Source of the DNA: Shimwellia pseudoproteus
GTDB lineage: Bacteria > Pseudomonadota > Gammaproteobacteria > Enterobacterales > Enterobacteriaceae
Assembly: GCF_016415625.1 (NCBI RefSeq)
Contig: NZ_WBXP01000007.1
Span: 1-64,000 of the forward strand
DNA: 64,000 nucleotides
Reading direction: 5' to 3'
Of this stretch, positions 1 through 8,119 are shown in pieces (within the stretch, counting starts at the first letter, position 1; each line of letters begins with the position of its first letter). The translations under genes were made by a program, and so were the position numbers. The notes below the pieces were generated by a model that ran no database searches, was not told the origin of the DNA, and saw only the letters and a list, made by a program, of their open reading frames with translations.

Positions 1-78
1 ATGACGAAAGCAGGTATGCCTGAAAGTGTGCGTATTGCCTGAAAACACAACCCGCTACGGGGGAGACTTACCCGAAAT

Positions 79-744
79 CTGATTTATTCAACAAAGCCCT
101 GCGCGCTACTCACTACCAGTGTTCTGCTTGCCGGATGTAGCACCAACCGGGCAACCAAAGAACAATACTCCGGGTTCCTGAAAGACTATAGTGGCCTCCA
201 GGATACTGTCAGCGCCACCGGCCAGCCCATTAGCCGCTGGATAGCCCCCGGGTTTAACATCGCCGATTATAATAAGCTGATTTATAACCCTATCGTTTAC
301 TTCCCGACCCCGCGGCCCGGCCCTCAGGTTTCGCAAGACACCCTGAATAAGGTGCTGGCATACACCAATAATAAACTCGAACAATCGCTGAAATCCCGCT
401 TTACTCTGACGAAGACCCCCGGCCCGCATACCCTGGTTATCCGCAGCGCGATTACCGCCGTGAATACCAGTAACGAATCAATGCAATTCTACGAAGTGCT
501 GCCGATAGCCATGGTGCTCGCCGCCGGGCAGGTTGCCACCGGATACCGTACCCAGGATACCAATATCTACTTTGAAGCCGAGGTCGCCGATGCCGTGACC
601 GGCGAGGTAAAAATGAAGGTGGTGCGTAAGGGGATCGGTAGACAGCTCGATAACGCGCAACAGCCGGTCACCCTGTCAACACTGAAGACCGTCATTGACA
701 GCCTGGCGACCGATGCCCGGTTGTTTAATACCGGCAAACCCTGA
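79..744 (+). CDS. DUF3313-family lipoprotein, start codon unclear
   Basis: The reading frame is open from just after a TGA at 40-42 to the TGA at 742-744. It encodes a signal-peptide-like stretch ending in the lipobox L-L-A-G-C (Cys codon 136-138), then a DUF3313-type domain (EQYSGFLKDYSGL near the start, PGPHTLVIRSAITAV and FYEVLPIAMV in the middle, MKVVRKG near the end). This predicts an outer-membrane or periplasm-facing lipoprotein of unknown function. No ATG, GTG or TTG lies in frame before the lipobox; only CTG (79) and ATT (82) are available, and the GGGGGAG ribosome site (about 59-65) is far from both. The codon at 70-72, where an ATG would fit the site and give a normal signal peptide, is ACC. 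The gene may use a rare start or may have lost its start; family assignment is firm, expression is not. Confidence 0.6.
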   Translation: MIYSTKPCALLTTSVLLAGCSTNRATKEQYSGFLKDYSGLQDTVSATGQPISRWIAPGFNIADYNKLIYNPIVYFPTPRPGPQVSQDTLNKVLAYTNNKLEQSLKSRFTLTKTPGPHTLVIRSAITAVNTSNESMQFYEVLPIAMVLAAGQVATGYRTQDTNIYFEAEVADAVTGEVKMKVVRKGIGRQLDNAQQPVTLSTLKTVIDSLATDARLFNTGKP

Positions 745-766
745 CAGCGCGGCTGAATCAGACACA

Positions 767-794
767 AAAACTGGCCAACAGGCCAGTTTTTTTA
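767..794 (+). terminator. Rho-independent terminator of the DUF3313 gene
   Basis: AAAACTGGCC and GGCCAGTTTT form a perfect 10-bp stem around an ACA-type 4-nt loop, followed by more T residues. It lies 22 bp past the DUF3313 stop codon. Confidence 0.9.
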
Positions 795-984
795 TCGCCC
801 GCAAGCCCCTCACAATAACCATAAATTACACCCCAGAATCATAACTTTACTAAAATACACCTATCATAGTGCACTGCTATACACATGATTTTAAAAATAA
901 AACCATGCGGTTAGTTATTGATGCGCTCGCCCGGGCAACCGGTGATTACCCAGCCATTACCGCTTACTTTCTGTCAGGTACATT

Positions 985-1653
985 ATGTTCCAGTTATTTG
1001 AAGCCATCACGCTTGGGCTTGCCATTCTCCTGCCCCTTGCCAACCCCTTAACCACCGTTGCCCTGTTCCTTGGCCTGTCTGGTGACATGACAAGGGCTGA
1101 GCGTCACCAGCAGTCTATGATGGCAAGCCTCTATGTCTTTATCATCATGATGGTCGCCTGGTATGCTGGCCAGATAGTGATGAACACCTTCGGCATCTCC
1201 ATTCCCGGGCTACGCATTGCGGGCGGCCTGATCGTGATGTTTATTGGTTTTCGCATGCTTTTTCCGACACCGCCCTCCCGGCCAGCCCACAGCCCAAAAT
1301 CCGCCGCGCTACCGCCAGAAAAAGTCGCGGCCAATATCGCCTTCGTCCCGCTGGCCATGCCCAGCACCGCCGGGCCGGGTACTATCGCGATGATTATTAG
1401 CTCGGCCTCAACCATTAACGATAATCCCCTGTTTCCGGACTGGATAATCTGGGTCGCCCCGCCGATTATCTTTGCCCTGCTGAGTATTATTTTGTGGGGG
1501 AGCCTGCGCAGTTCTGATGCGATCATGCGCCTGGTTGGCGCTAACGGCATTGATGCTATCTCCCGGCTGATGGGGTTCTTACTGGTGTGTATGGGCGTGC
1601 AATTTATGATTAATGGCGTGCAGGAGATCGTTGTCAGCTACCCGTGGGCGTAA
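985..1653 (+). CDS. marC: MarC-family inner-membrane protein
   Basis: 222-aa integral membrane protein, essentially full length against E. coli MarC (221 aa). It has about six hydrophobic segments, the N-terminal motif [16 protein letters not shown], the central [16 protein letters not shown] and the conserved [21 protein letters not shown] loop. The family (UPF0056/NAAT) has no settled substrate; the earlier link of MarC to multiple antibiotic resistance has been withdrawn in the literature as far as I recall. The ATG at 985 follows a CAGGT site. It is not next to marRAB here, unlike in E. coli, so mar-type control cannot be assumed. The 240 bp upstream hold only the preceding terminator and an AT-rich promoter-like stretch (about 840-910). 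Confidence 0.85.
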   Translation: MFQLFEAITLGLAILLPLANPLTTVALFLGLSGDMTRAERHQQSMMASLYVFIIMMVAWYAGQIVMNTFGISIPGLRIAGGLIVMFIGFRMLFPTPPSRPAHSPKSAALPPEKVAANIAFVPLAMPSTAGPGTIAMIISSASTINDNPLFPDWIIWVAPPIIFALLSIILWGSLRSSDAIMRLVGANGIDAISRLMGFLLVCMGVQFMINGVQEIVVSYPWA

Positions 1654-1706
1654 TCCGTGAGCCGCCCCTCACGGATTATTTATCACCCAGCGGGACCCAA
1701 TGCCGG

Positions 1707-3632
1707 TTAACGGGCATCGTCGCTGTCGGTCTGGAGCCCGGTAGTGTCGACGCCATCCGGCGCCGGTTGCTGATCGTGGCCCGGCAGGAAGATATGGTCG
1801 AGGATCTTACGGGCCGTTGGCCCGGCCACCACACCATCCCCGCCGCCGTTCTCAAGGATAAGCGCCATCGCCACCTTCGGATGCTGATACGGGGCAAACA
1901 GGGTATAGAAGATATGGTCACGCAATCTCACCGGGATCATCCGCGCGTTATACACCTGGTTTTGCTTCAGGCTAAAGACCTGGGAGGTCCCGGACTTGGC
2001 CGCAATCCCATAAGGGGCGGTGTGGAACAGCTTATAACCGGTACCGTTCGGCAAGTTGGCCATCCCGTACATGCCATTACGCACAATGTTCCAGTAAGGT
2101 GAATGCGGGTCCCCCACCTGGGGCGTATCCGCCGGTTGCTGGTAGCGCTCCACCTGGTTGCCGCTGGTCATGGAGTAAAGCAAGTGCGGGTCCTTCACCT
2201 TACCGTTATTCAGCAGGGTGGTCAGGGCTTTCACCATCTGGATGGGTGTAGCAATCCAGTACCCCTGGCCGATGCCAACGGAAACAGTATCCCCCTGATA
2301 CCACATGCTTTTATGCACCCGCTTTTTCCAGTCGCGGCTGGGTAATACCCCGGCATACTCTTCATTAAGATCAATACCGGTCAACTGCCCATAGCCAAAT
2401 TTACTCAGCCAGGTGTGGATGCGATCAATGCCCATTTCATAGGCCACCTGGTAAAAGAAGGTATCCGCAGACTCTTCAATCGCCCGGGTAACGTTCAACA
2501 TACCGTGGCCGGTTTTCAGCCAGTCACGATAACGGCGCTGGGTCCCCGGTAGAGTCCAGGTCGGGGCACCGAAAAAGGTGGTATTCGGGGTAATCACCCC
2601 GGCAGAGAGCGCCGAGATTGCCATATAGGGTTTTACCGTGGAGGCCGGAGGATACAGCCCCTGGGTCACCCGGTTAATCAGCGGCCGGTCCGGGTTGGAC
2701 AGTAACGCCCGGTAAGCCTGAGAGCTAATGCCCTTCACAAAGGGGCTGGGATCGTAACTCGGGCTGGAAACCATCGCCAGCACCCCGCCGTCCTGGGGAT
2801 CAACCGCGACCACCGCCGCACGCTGCCCCTTGAGTACCGACTCGATATACTGCTGCAGGTTCAAATCGAGGGTCAGGTAGATATTCTTACCGGCCTGGGG
2901 CGGAACCTCTTTAAGCATCCGCACGATCCGCCCGTGGTTATCCACTTCCACCTCCTGATAACCGGTGGTGCCGTGCAGTTCCTTCTCGTAATACCCTTCA
3001 ATCCCCTGCTTACCGATATTGTGGTCTGCGGCGTAGTTCTCCGCCTCCCCGGCTTTACTCAGCCGCTGGAGATCGTTGTCGTTGATTTTCGACACATAGC
3101 CCACCACATGGGCCAGCGCGGCCCCATAGGGGTAATCCCGCTCCTGATAGGTTTCTACCGTCGCCCCGGGAAAGCGGAACTCATTCACCGCAAAACGGGC
3201 GACTTCCACCTCGTTAAGAATATCTTTCAGGGTGATAGCCTTGTAGCGGCTGTTGTGGTGCAGCTCCTTGCGGAAATTGGCGATATCGTCCGGGGTGAGA
3301 TCAACAATCGGGGTGAGCGCGGTAATCATCTGATTGATATCCGCGATTTTCCCCGGGATCACCTGTAAGCGGAACAAGGTAATATTGCGTACCAGCGGGA
3401 TACCGTTACGATCAAAAATCAGCCCCCGGGTCGGCGCCACCGGCAGCATTTTTATGGCGTTTTGGTCGGAACGGGTCTGGTAAAAATCATGGTCGTCCAC
3501 CTGCAAACGATACAGGTTAGCGATAAGGATCCCAAAGCAGAGTACCACCAGCAGAAGGGAGATCACCGCCCGGCGGATAAACAGCACTTTTTCCGCCGAA
3601 TGATCGCGGATTTCATCTCTCAGCAAGGCCAT
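1707..3632 (-). CDS. Orphan PBP2-type transpeptidase (second mrdA-like gene)
   Basis: 641-aa class B penicillin-binding protein homologous along its whole length to E. coli PBP2 (633 aa). There is one N-terminal membrane anchor (about residues 20-41), a pedestal/dimerisation region (about 60-240) and a transpeptidase domain with active-site motif STVK (331-334), SAD (388-390) and KSGT (546-549). It should cross-link peptidoglycan in the periplasm. The canonical mrdA lies with rodA, rlpA and dacA; here the gene stands alone between marC and smvR, and many N-terminal residues differ from E. coli PBP2. It is therefore best read as an accessory paralogue, comparable to the acid-pH enzyme PBP2SAL known in Salmonella. 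The specific PBP2SAL identity is inference; class B PBP of the PBP2 type is near certain. Confidence 0.85.
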   Translation of the reverse strand: MALLRDEIRDHSAEKVLFIRRAVISLLLVVLCFGILIANLYRLQVDDHDFYQTRSDQNAIKMLPVAPTRGLIFDRNGIPLVRNITLFRLQVIPGKIADINQMITALTPIVDLTPDDIANFRKELHHNSRYKAITLKDILNEVEVARFAVNEFRFPGATVETYQERDYPYGAALAHVVGYVSKINDNDLQRLSKAGEAENYAADHNIGKQGIEGYYEKELHGTTGYQEVEVDNHGRIVRMLKEVPPQAGKNIYLTLDLNLQQYIESVLKGQRAAVVAVDPQDGGVLAMVSSPSYDPSPFVKGISSQAYRALLSNPDRPLINRVTQGLYPPASTVKPYMAISALSAGVITPNTTFFGAPTWTLPGTQRRYRDWLKTGHGMLNVTRAIEESADTFFYQVAYEMGIDRIHTWLSKFGYGQLTGIDLNEEYAGVLPSRDWKKRVHKSMWYQGDTVSVGIGQGYWIATPIQMVKALTTLLNNGKVKDPHLLYSMTSGNQVERYQQPADTPQVGDPHSPYWNIVRNGMYGMANLPNGTGYKLFHTAPYGIAAKSGTSQVFSLKQNQVYNARMIPVRLRDHIFYTLFAPYQHPKVAMALILENGGGDGVVAGPTARKILDHIFLPGHDQQPAPDGVDTTGLQTDSDDAR

Positions 3633-3781
3633 TAGCGGTAATTTACCTGACTTACAAGTTAGCTAAAAACCGGCAAGGATAAGCCTTCCCGGGGCCTGGC
3701 TCTATAAGAAGATTGCTAATGGAGCAGCAAAATATGTTTCAGCATATGGAAACTGTTCAGATAAACGCCGTTCCCGGTACG

Positions 3782-4369
3782 TTACCCCAGCTCGAGGGTG
3801 ATCACCTGCTCCAGATGCTGATAAAACGTGGCGTCGTCGATTCCCCCCACCCCGAGGACGTATAGCCCATCCATGCCGCAGCTCAGGGAGATCAAACGCC
3901 AGGCGATGCTCTCCGGGGTCTGCCGGGTGGTGAAGCCGCCAGCGGCTATCCCCTGGTGAATCACCGCCACCACCCGCTGGTGCCACATCGCCATTGACTG
4001 GATATACGCCTCGCGCATGACCGGATCGCGCCCGGCCTCCAGCTGGGCTTCGCGCCATAAGGCCAGGTAAGGGTCAACTGCGCTCTCCTGGCTGCCCAGC
4101 GCATCGTGCAGCCGCTCGCGCCAGTTGGCATTTTCGGCGGTGTTTTCGGCAACATTGTGCCGCGCCAGCGCCTGGTCGCTGATGCGCAAAAACACCTCTG
4201 CTTTCAGGGCGCTGCTGGAGGCAAAATGGTGATGCACCTGCCCGGTGGCAATACCGGCCTCACCGGCAATCCGGCGCACCGTCATGGCCTGTAGCCCTTC
4301 ACTGAGCGCCACACACTCTGCGGCCTGGAGAATAATCTCCCGCCGCTGCTCTTTGTTCAGATAACTCAT
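3782..4369 (-). CDS. smvR: TetR-family repressor of smvA
   Basis: 195-aa TetR-type regulator. The N-terminal helix-turn-helix is visible (RRIAGEAGIATGQVHHHF, about residues 26-43); the C-terminal half is the ligand and dimerisation domain. I start it at the ATG at 4369 (MSYLNKEQRR); an upstream in-frame start at 4426 would run through the operators and add an atypical leader. It is divergent from the QacA/SmvA-type pump at 4485, the same arrangement as smvR-smvA in Klebsiella and relatives, where SmvR represses smvA and its loss gives chlorhexidine and cationic-biocide tolerance. Two near-identical palindromes lie in the shared intergenic region. The name rests on the neighbour and operators more than on the protein sequence. 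Confidence 0.8.
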   Translation of the reverse strand: MSYLNKEQRREIILQAAECVALSEGLQAMTVRRIAGEAGIATGQVHHHFASSSALKAEVFLRISDQALARHNVAENTAENANWRERLHDALGSQESAVDPYLALWREAQLEAGRDPVMREAYIQSMAMWHQRVVAVIHQGIAAGGFTTRQTPESIAWRLISLSCGMDGLYVLGVGGIDDATFYQHLEQVITLELG

Positions 4370-4410
4370 GGTCGTCTCGCTTGCCGGTTTCCGGGCAGCA
4401 TAGCAAAAAG

Positions 4411-4426
4411 TTGGACATGCGTTCAA
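4411..4426. promoter_or_regulatory. Putative SmvR operator 1
   Basis: TTGGACATGCGTTCAA: half-sites TTGRAC and GTTCAA around four bases. It is closer to the smvR start (42 bp upstream of it) and matches the second copy at 4448. Confidence 0.7.
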
Positions 4427-4447
4427 TTTTTTGCCAGGATAACCAAG

Positions 4448-4463
4448 TTGAACGCGTGTTCAA
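4448..4463. promoter_or_regulatory. Putative SmvR operator 2
   Basis: TTGAACGCGTGTTCAA: perfect TTGAAC/GTTCAA arms around four bases, 22 bp upstream of smvA. The centres of the two operators are 37 bp apart. Two copies of one palindrome between a TetR gene and its divergent pump gene is the usual layout for autoregulation plus target repression. Confidence 0.75.
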
Positions 4464-4484
4464 TTTTATTTTCAGGATGACGCT

Positions 4485-5999
4485 ATGTTGTTTTCATCGG
4501 CCCGGTTTCGTCCGTGGTTAACCTTACTGACCGTTGTGCTGGTGTATATCCCGGTGGCCATCGACGCCACGGTATTGCACGTGGCCACCCCCACCCTGAG
4601 CACCACCCTCGGCGCCAGCAGTAATACCCTGCTGTGGATTATTGATATCTATTCGCTGATCATGGCGGGGATGGTGCTGCCCATGGGGGCGCTGGGGGAT
4701 AAAATCGGCTTCAAACGCCTGCTGCTCACCGGCAGCGCCCTGTTTGGTATCGCCTCACTGGCGGCGGCCCTTGCCCCAAATGCAGGCTGGCTGATTGCCG
4801 CCCGTGGCTTGCTGGCCGTGGGCGCAGCAATGATTGTCCCCGCCACCCTGGCCGCCATTCGCACCACCTTTGCCGATGCCCGGCAGCGGAATATCGCCCT
4901 CGGGATCTGGGCGGCGGTGGGCTCCGGCGGCGCGGCGTTTGGGCCGCTTATCGGCGGCTTTCTGTTGGCGCATTTTTACTGGGGGGCGGTCTTCCTGGTG
5001 AATGTGCCGCTGATCCTCGCCGTGATGGCGTTAACCGCAATTGTCGTGCCCACCCAGCAGGGTAGACCCCAGCAGCGCATTAATCTGCACCACGCCCTCA
5101 CCCTGGTGGTGGCTATTTTGCTGCTGATTTACAGCCTGAAGACCCTGATGAAAGGCACCCTTGCCCCGTGGGTGGCCTTGCTTATCATGCTGGCGGGGGC
5201 CCTGTTGCTGCAGCACTTTATCCGCACCCAGCGCCAGCAGGCCCAGCCGATGATTGATATTCGTTTATTCAGCCAGCGCGTTATTTTCTGCGGTGTCATG
5301 ATGGCGATGGTCGCCATGATAACCCTGGTGGGGTTTGAGCTGATGATGGCCCAGGAGCTGCAGTTTGTGCACGGGCTGACCCCGCTAGCCGCCGGGGCCT
5401 TTATGCTGCCGGTGATGCTCTCCAGCGGTATTAGCGGCCCGGTTGCCGGGGTGCTGGTCTCCCGCTGGGGCCTGCGCCAGGTGGCCGCCGGGGGCATGCT
5501 GCTCAGCGGCCTGAGCTTTCTGGGCTTGTCCTTTACCGATTTCGCCACCCAGCAGCGCCAGGCCTGGATCTTAATGGCCATTCTGGGGTTCAGCGTGGCC
5601 AGCGCCCTGTTAGCCTCAACGGCGGCGATTATGGCGGCGGCCCCAAAAGAGAAAGCCAGCGCGGCGGGGGCCATTGAAACCATGGCCTACGAATTGGGGG
5701 CCGGCCTGGGGATCGCCCTGTTCGGGTTACTGCTCAGCCGCAGCTTTACCGGGGCGATTACCCTGCCCGGGAGCCTGTCCGCTGCACAGGCGCATCAGGC
5801 GTCCTCCTCCATTGGCGAAGCCATGCAACTGGCCAGCCAGCTTAGCCCGTCGCTGGGCCAGCAAGTGGCGCAGGCGGCGCGCAGCGCGTTTACCCTCTCC
5901 CACAGTCTGGCGCTCGGCACCGCCAGTGTGTTACTGATGCTGCTGGCGGTGGGGATCTGGTTTGCCCTTGCGGGCACCGACGCGCGCCGTCACGCCTGA
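4485..5999 (+). CDS. smvA: SmvA-type 14-TM multidrug efflux MFS transporter
   Basis: 504-aa major facilitator of the 14-helix drug:H+ antiporter group (DHA2). TM1 carries the motif VYIPVAIDATVLHVATPTL and the loop motif MVLPMGALGDKIGFKRLLL (motif A) follows TM2; motif C-like VGSGGAAFGPLIGG lies near residue 145-160. The sequence agrees closely with Salmonella/Klebsiella SmvA, an exporter of quaternary and bis-cationic compounds such as methyl viologen, acriflavine and chlorhexidine. The ATG at 4485 follows an AGGATGA site. It is controlled, by inference, by the divergent SmvR through the two palindromes upstream. Confidence 0.88.
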   Translation: MLFSSARFRPWLTLLTVVLVYIPVAIDATVLHVATPTLSTTLGASSNTLLWIIDIYSLIMAGMVLPMGALGDKIGFKRLLLTGSALFGIASLAAALAPNAGWLIAARGLLAVGAAMIVPATLAAIRTTFADARQRNIALGIWAAVGSGGAAFGPLIGGFLLAHFYWGAVFLVNVPLILAVMALTAIVVPTQQGRPQQRINLHHALTLVVAILLLIYSLKTLMKGTLAPWVALLIMLAGALLLQHFIRTQRQQAQPMIDIRLFSQRVIFCGVMMAMVAMITLVGFELMMAQELQFVHGLTPLAAGAFMLPVMLSSGISGPVAGVLVSRWGLRQVAAGGMLLSGLSFLGLSFTDFATQQRQAWILMAILGFSVASALLASTAAIMAAAPKEKASAAGAIETMAYELGAGLGIALFGLLLSRSFTGAITLPGSLSAAQAHQASSSIGEAMQLASQLSPSLGQQVAQAARSAFTLSHSLALGTASVLLMLLAVGIWFALAGTDARRHA

Positions 6000-6019
6000 A
6001 GGCCCACAGGGTAGCGCGG

Positions 6020-6268
6020 CTACTGCGCGGTCCGGCGGGCCAGCCACACCGTATGCCCGCCACAATCCGGGTCTTGCGCCCGGTGGGCCACCACCTGGAA
6101 GCCGTTTTCCGCCAGCCGTTGCCGGTACTCATCCGGGCTGAGGCTGGCATGGTACAGGGGCTGGCCGATAAACTGCCCGATGGCTTCGCCGTTCTCCGGG
6201 CCGCTGGTAAACATCAGCGCCGCTCCCGCGTATCCTCCACCAGGTTTTAATAAATCGTTGCAAAGTTA
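6020..6268 (-). pseudogene. 3' remnant of a class I methyltransferase gene
   Basis: The minus-strand frame encodes about 80 residues that match only the C-terminal end of SAM-dependent methyltransferases: LLKPGG (the post-motif III loop), LMFTSGPENGEAIG, LYHASLSPDEYRQRLAENGF and a terminal CGGHTVWLARR. Upstream the frame closes at a TAA just beyond 6268 and nothing resembling the SAM-binding GxGxG half follows before treF. A short insertion-like GYAGA follows the LLKPGG motif. I read it as a decayed remnant; translation from the ATG at 6214 would give a 64-aa fragment without a cofactor site. Confidence 0.65.
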
Positions 6269-6462
6269 TCCATTCCGTTGAAATCCAGATAATCACAGAG
6301 AAACCAACCCCATAGCCAGCGCTCCCGCCACTGCTACCGTGTTAAGAATACGATGAATTCGTCCAGGCCGCTGCCCGGCAAGCGGCAACTTGTCTACCCT
6401 TAATAGGGAGAGCGCAATACCGCTGCGAATACCGCATTCAGCAACCGGAGGTTCCCGCCACT
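6269..6462. other. treF upstream region
   Basis: Non-coding. It holds an AT-rich stretch and the treF ribosome site (AACCGGAGG near 6440-6450). I see no recognisable operator. The 5' part of the lost methyltransferase gene would have lain here and is not detectable. Confidence 0.5.
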
Positions 6463-8115
6463 ATGCCAGCCCAGAACGCCAACGCCCCCCTCGCCCACTT
6501 TATCGTTGATGAAGAGTTCCGCTATGAACACGATCCCTGTGAACTGAAACTGGGTGACATGCTCGATGCCGAGCCAGAACCGGAAACCATTGAGGGTCTG
6601 CCCGCGTCTGATGCGCTAACCCCCGCAGATCGCTACCTTGAACTGTTTGAGCACGTGCAGTCCTCTCGGCTATTTCCGGACAGCAAAACCTTCCCGGACT
6701 GCGCGCCAAAACTGGACCCGCTCACCATCCTGATCAACTACCGCCGGGCGCGACGGGTATCGGGGTTCAACCTCAAAGTCTTTGTGGAGGCCCACTTCCA
6801 CATGCCCAGGCCCGATGGCGATTTATACGTTTCCGACCCGTCCCTGACCCTGAAAGAGCATATTGATACCCTGTGGCCGGTGCTGACCCGCACCCCGGAG
6901 GATCATTACACCTATTCATCCCTGCTGGCCCTGCCCCAGCCCTATATCGTGCCGGGGGGGCGTTTTACCGAAACCTACTACTGGGACTCCTACTTCACCA
7001 TGCTCGGCCTGGTGGACAGCGGCCGGGAGGATTTACTGCGCAACATGGCGGATAACTTCGCCTGGCTGCTGGAAAACTACGGCCATATCCCCAACGGCAA
7101 CCGCACCTACTACCTGAGCCGCTCCCAGCCCCCGGTGTTCGCCCTGATGGTCGAACTGTTCGAAGAAGACGGCGTGCGCGGCGCCCGGCGCTATCTGGAC
7201 CATCTGCTTAAAGAGTATGCCTACTGGATGGACGGCAGCGACGCGCTGGCGGATAACCAGGCCTATCGCCATGCGGTGCGGATGCCTGACGGCGCCCTGC
7301 TTAACCGCTACTGGGACGATCGCGACACCCCCCGGGATGAATCATGGCTGGAAGATATTGAAACCGCCCGCCAGTCCGGCCGCCCCCCCAGTGAAGTCTA
7401 CCGGGACCTGCGGGCCGGTGCCGCCTCCGGCTGGGACTACTCATCCCGCTGGCTGCGGGACAGCGACCGGCTGGCCAGCATTCGCACCACCCAGTTTATT
7501 CCCATCGACCTGAACGCGTTTTTATTTAAGCTGGAAACCACCATTGCCAATATTGCCGGGCTAAAAGACGACACGGTTATCCGCCAGCGTTTCCTCAGCA
7601 AAGCGGCAGACCGCAAGGCGGCGATTAACCGCTACCTGTGGGATGAGGTAAACGGGCTATACCGGGATTATGACTGGCGCCGCCAGCGCCCGGCGGCGTT
7701 TTCCGCGGCCAGTGTGGTGCCGCTCTTTGTGATGCTCGCCAGCCATGAGCAGGCCCAGCGGCTAACCGAAAATCTGCGCCTGCGTCTGCTAACCCCGGGG
7801 GGGATACTGGCCACCGAGATAGACAGTGGTGAACAGTGGGATAAACCGAACGGCTGGGCCCCCCTGCAATGGATGGCAATCCAGGGGCTGAAAAATTATG
7901 CCGAAGACGGGCTGGCGGATGAGATAGCCCACAACTGGCTGGCCACGGTCAACCGGGTCTATTGCCAGTCCAACAAACTGATTGAGAAATACCACATTGC
8001 CTGTACCACGCCCCGGGAAGGGGGCGGTGGCGAATACCCGCTCCAGGACGGGTTTGGCTGGACTAACGGGGTCACCCGGCGGTTAATCAGCCTGTATGGT
8101 GAACCCGGCGTCTGA
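6463..8115 (+). CDS. treF: Cytoplasmic trehalase
   Basis: 550-aa GH37 trehalase hydrolysing trehalose to two glucoses in the cytoplasm; E. coli TreF is 549 aa and the sequence agrees throughout. Trehalase signature 1 [15 protein letters not shown] is at about residues 165-179 and signature 2 [12 protein letters not shown] at about 458-469; a glycine-rich [18 protein letters not shown] loop is near the end. There is no signal peptide, which distinguishes it from periplasmic TreA. The N-terminal 30 residues differ from E. coli. It converges on yjiR with only 4 bp between the stop codons. In E. coli treF is RpoS-dependent; no such promoter could be fixed here by eye. Confidence 0.95.
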   Translation: MPAQNANAPLAHFIVDEEFRYEHDPCELKLGDMLDAEPEPETIEGLPASDALTPADRYLELFEHVQSSRLFPDSKTFPDCAPKLDPLTILINYRRARRVSGFNLKVFVEAHFHMPRPDGDLYVSDPSLTLKEHIDTLWPVLTRTPEDHYTYSSLLALPQPYIVPGGRFTETYYWDSYFTMLGLVDSGREDLLRNMADNFAWLLENYGHIPNGNRTYYLSRSQPPVFALMVELFEEDGVRGARRYLDHLLKEYAYWMDGSDALADNQAYRHAVRMPDGALLNRYWDDRDTPRDESWLEDIETARQSGRPPSEVYRDLRAGAASGWDYSSRWLRDSDRLASIRTTQFIPIDLNAFLFKLETTIANIAGLKDDTVIRQRFLSKAADRKAAINRYLWDEVNGLYRDYDWRRQRPAAFSAASVVPLFVMLASHEQAQRLTENLRLRLLTPGGILATEIDSGEQWDKPNGWAPLQWMAIQGLKNYAEDGLADEIAHNWLATVNRVYCQSNKLIEKYHIACTTPREGGGGEYPLQDGFGWTNGVTRRLISLYGEPGV

Positions 8116-8119
8116 TCCT

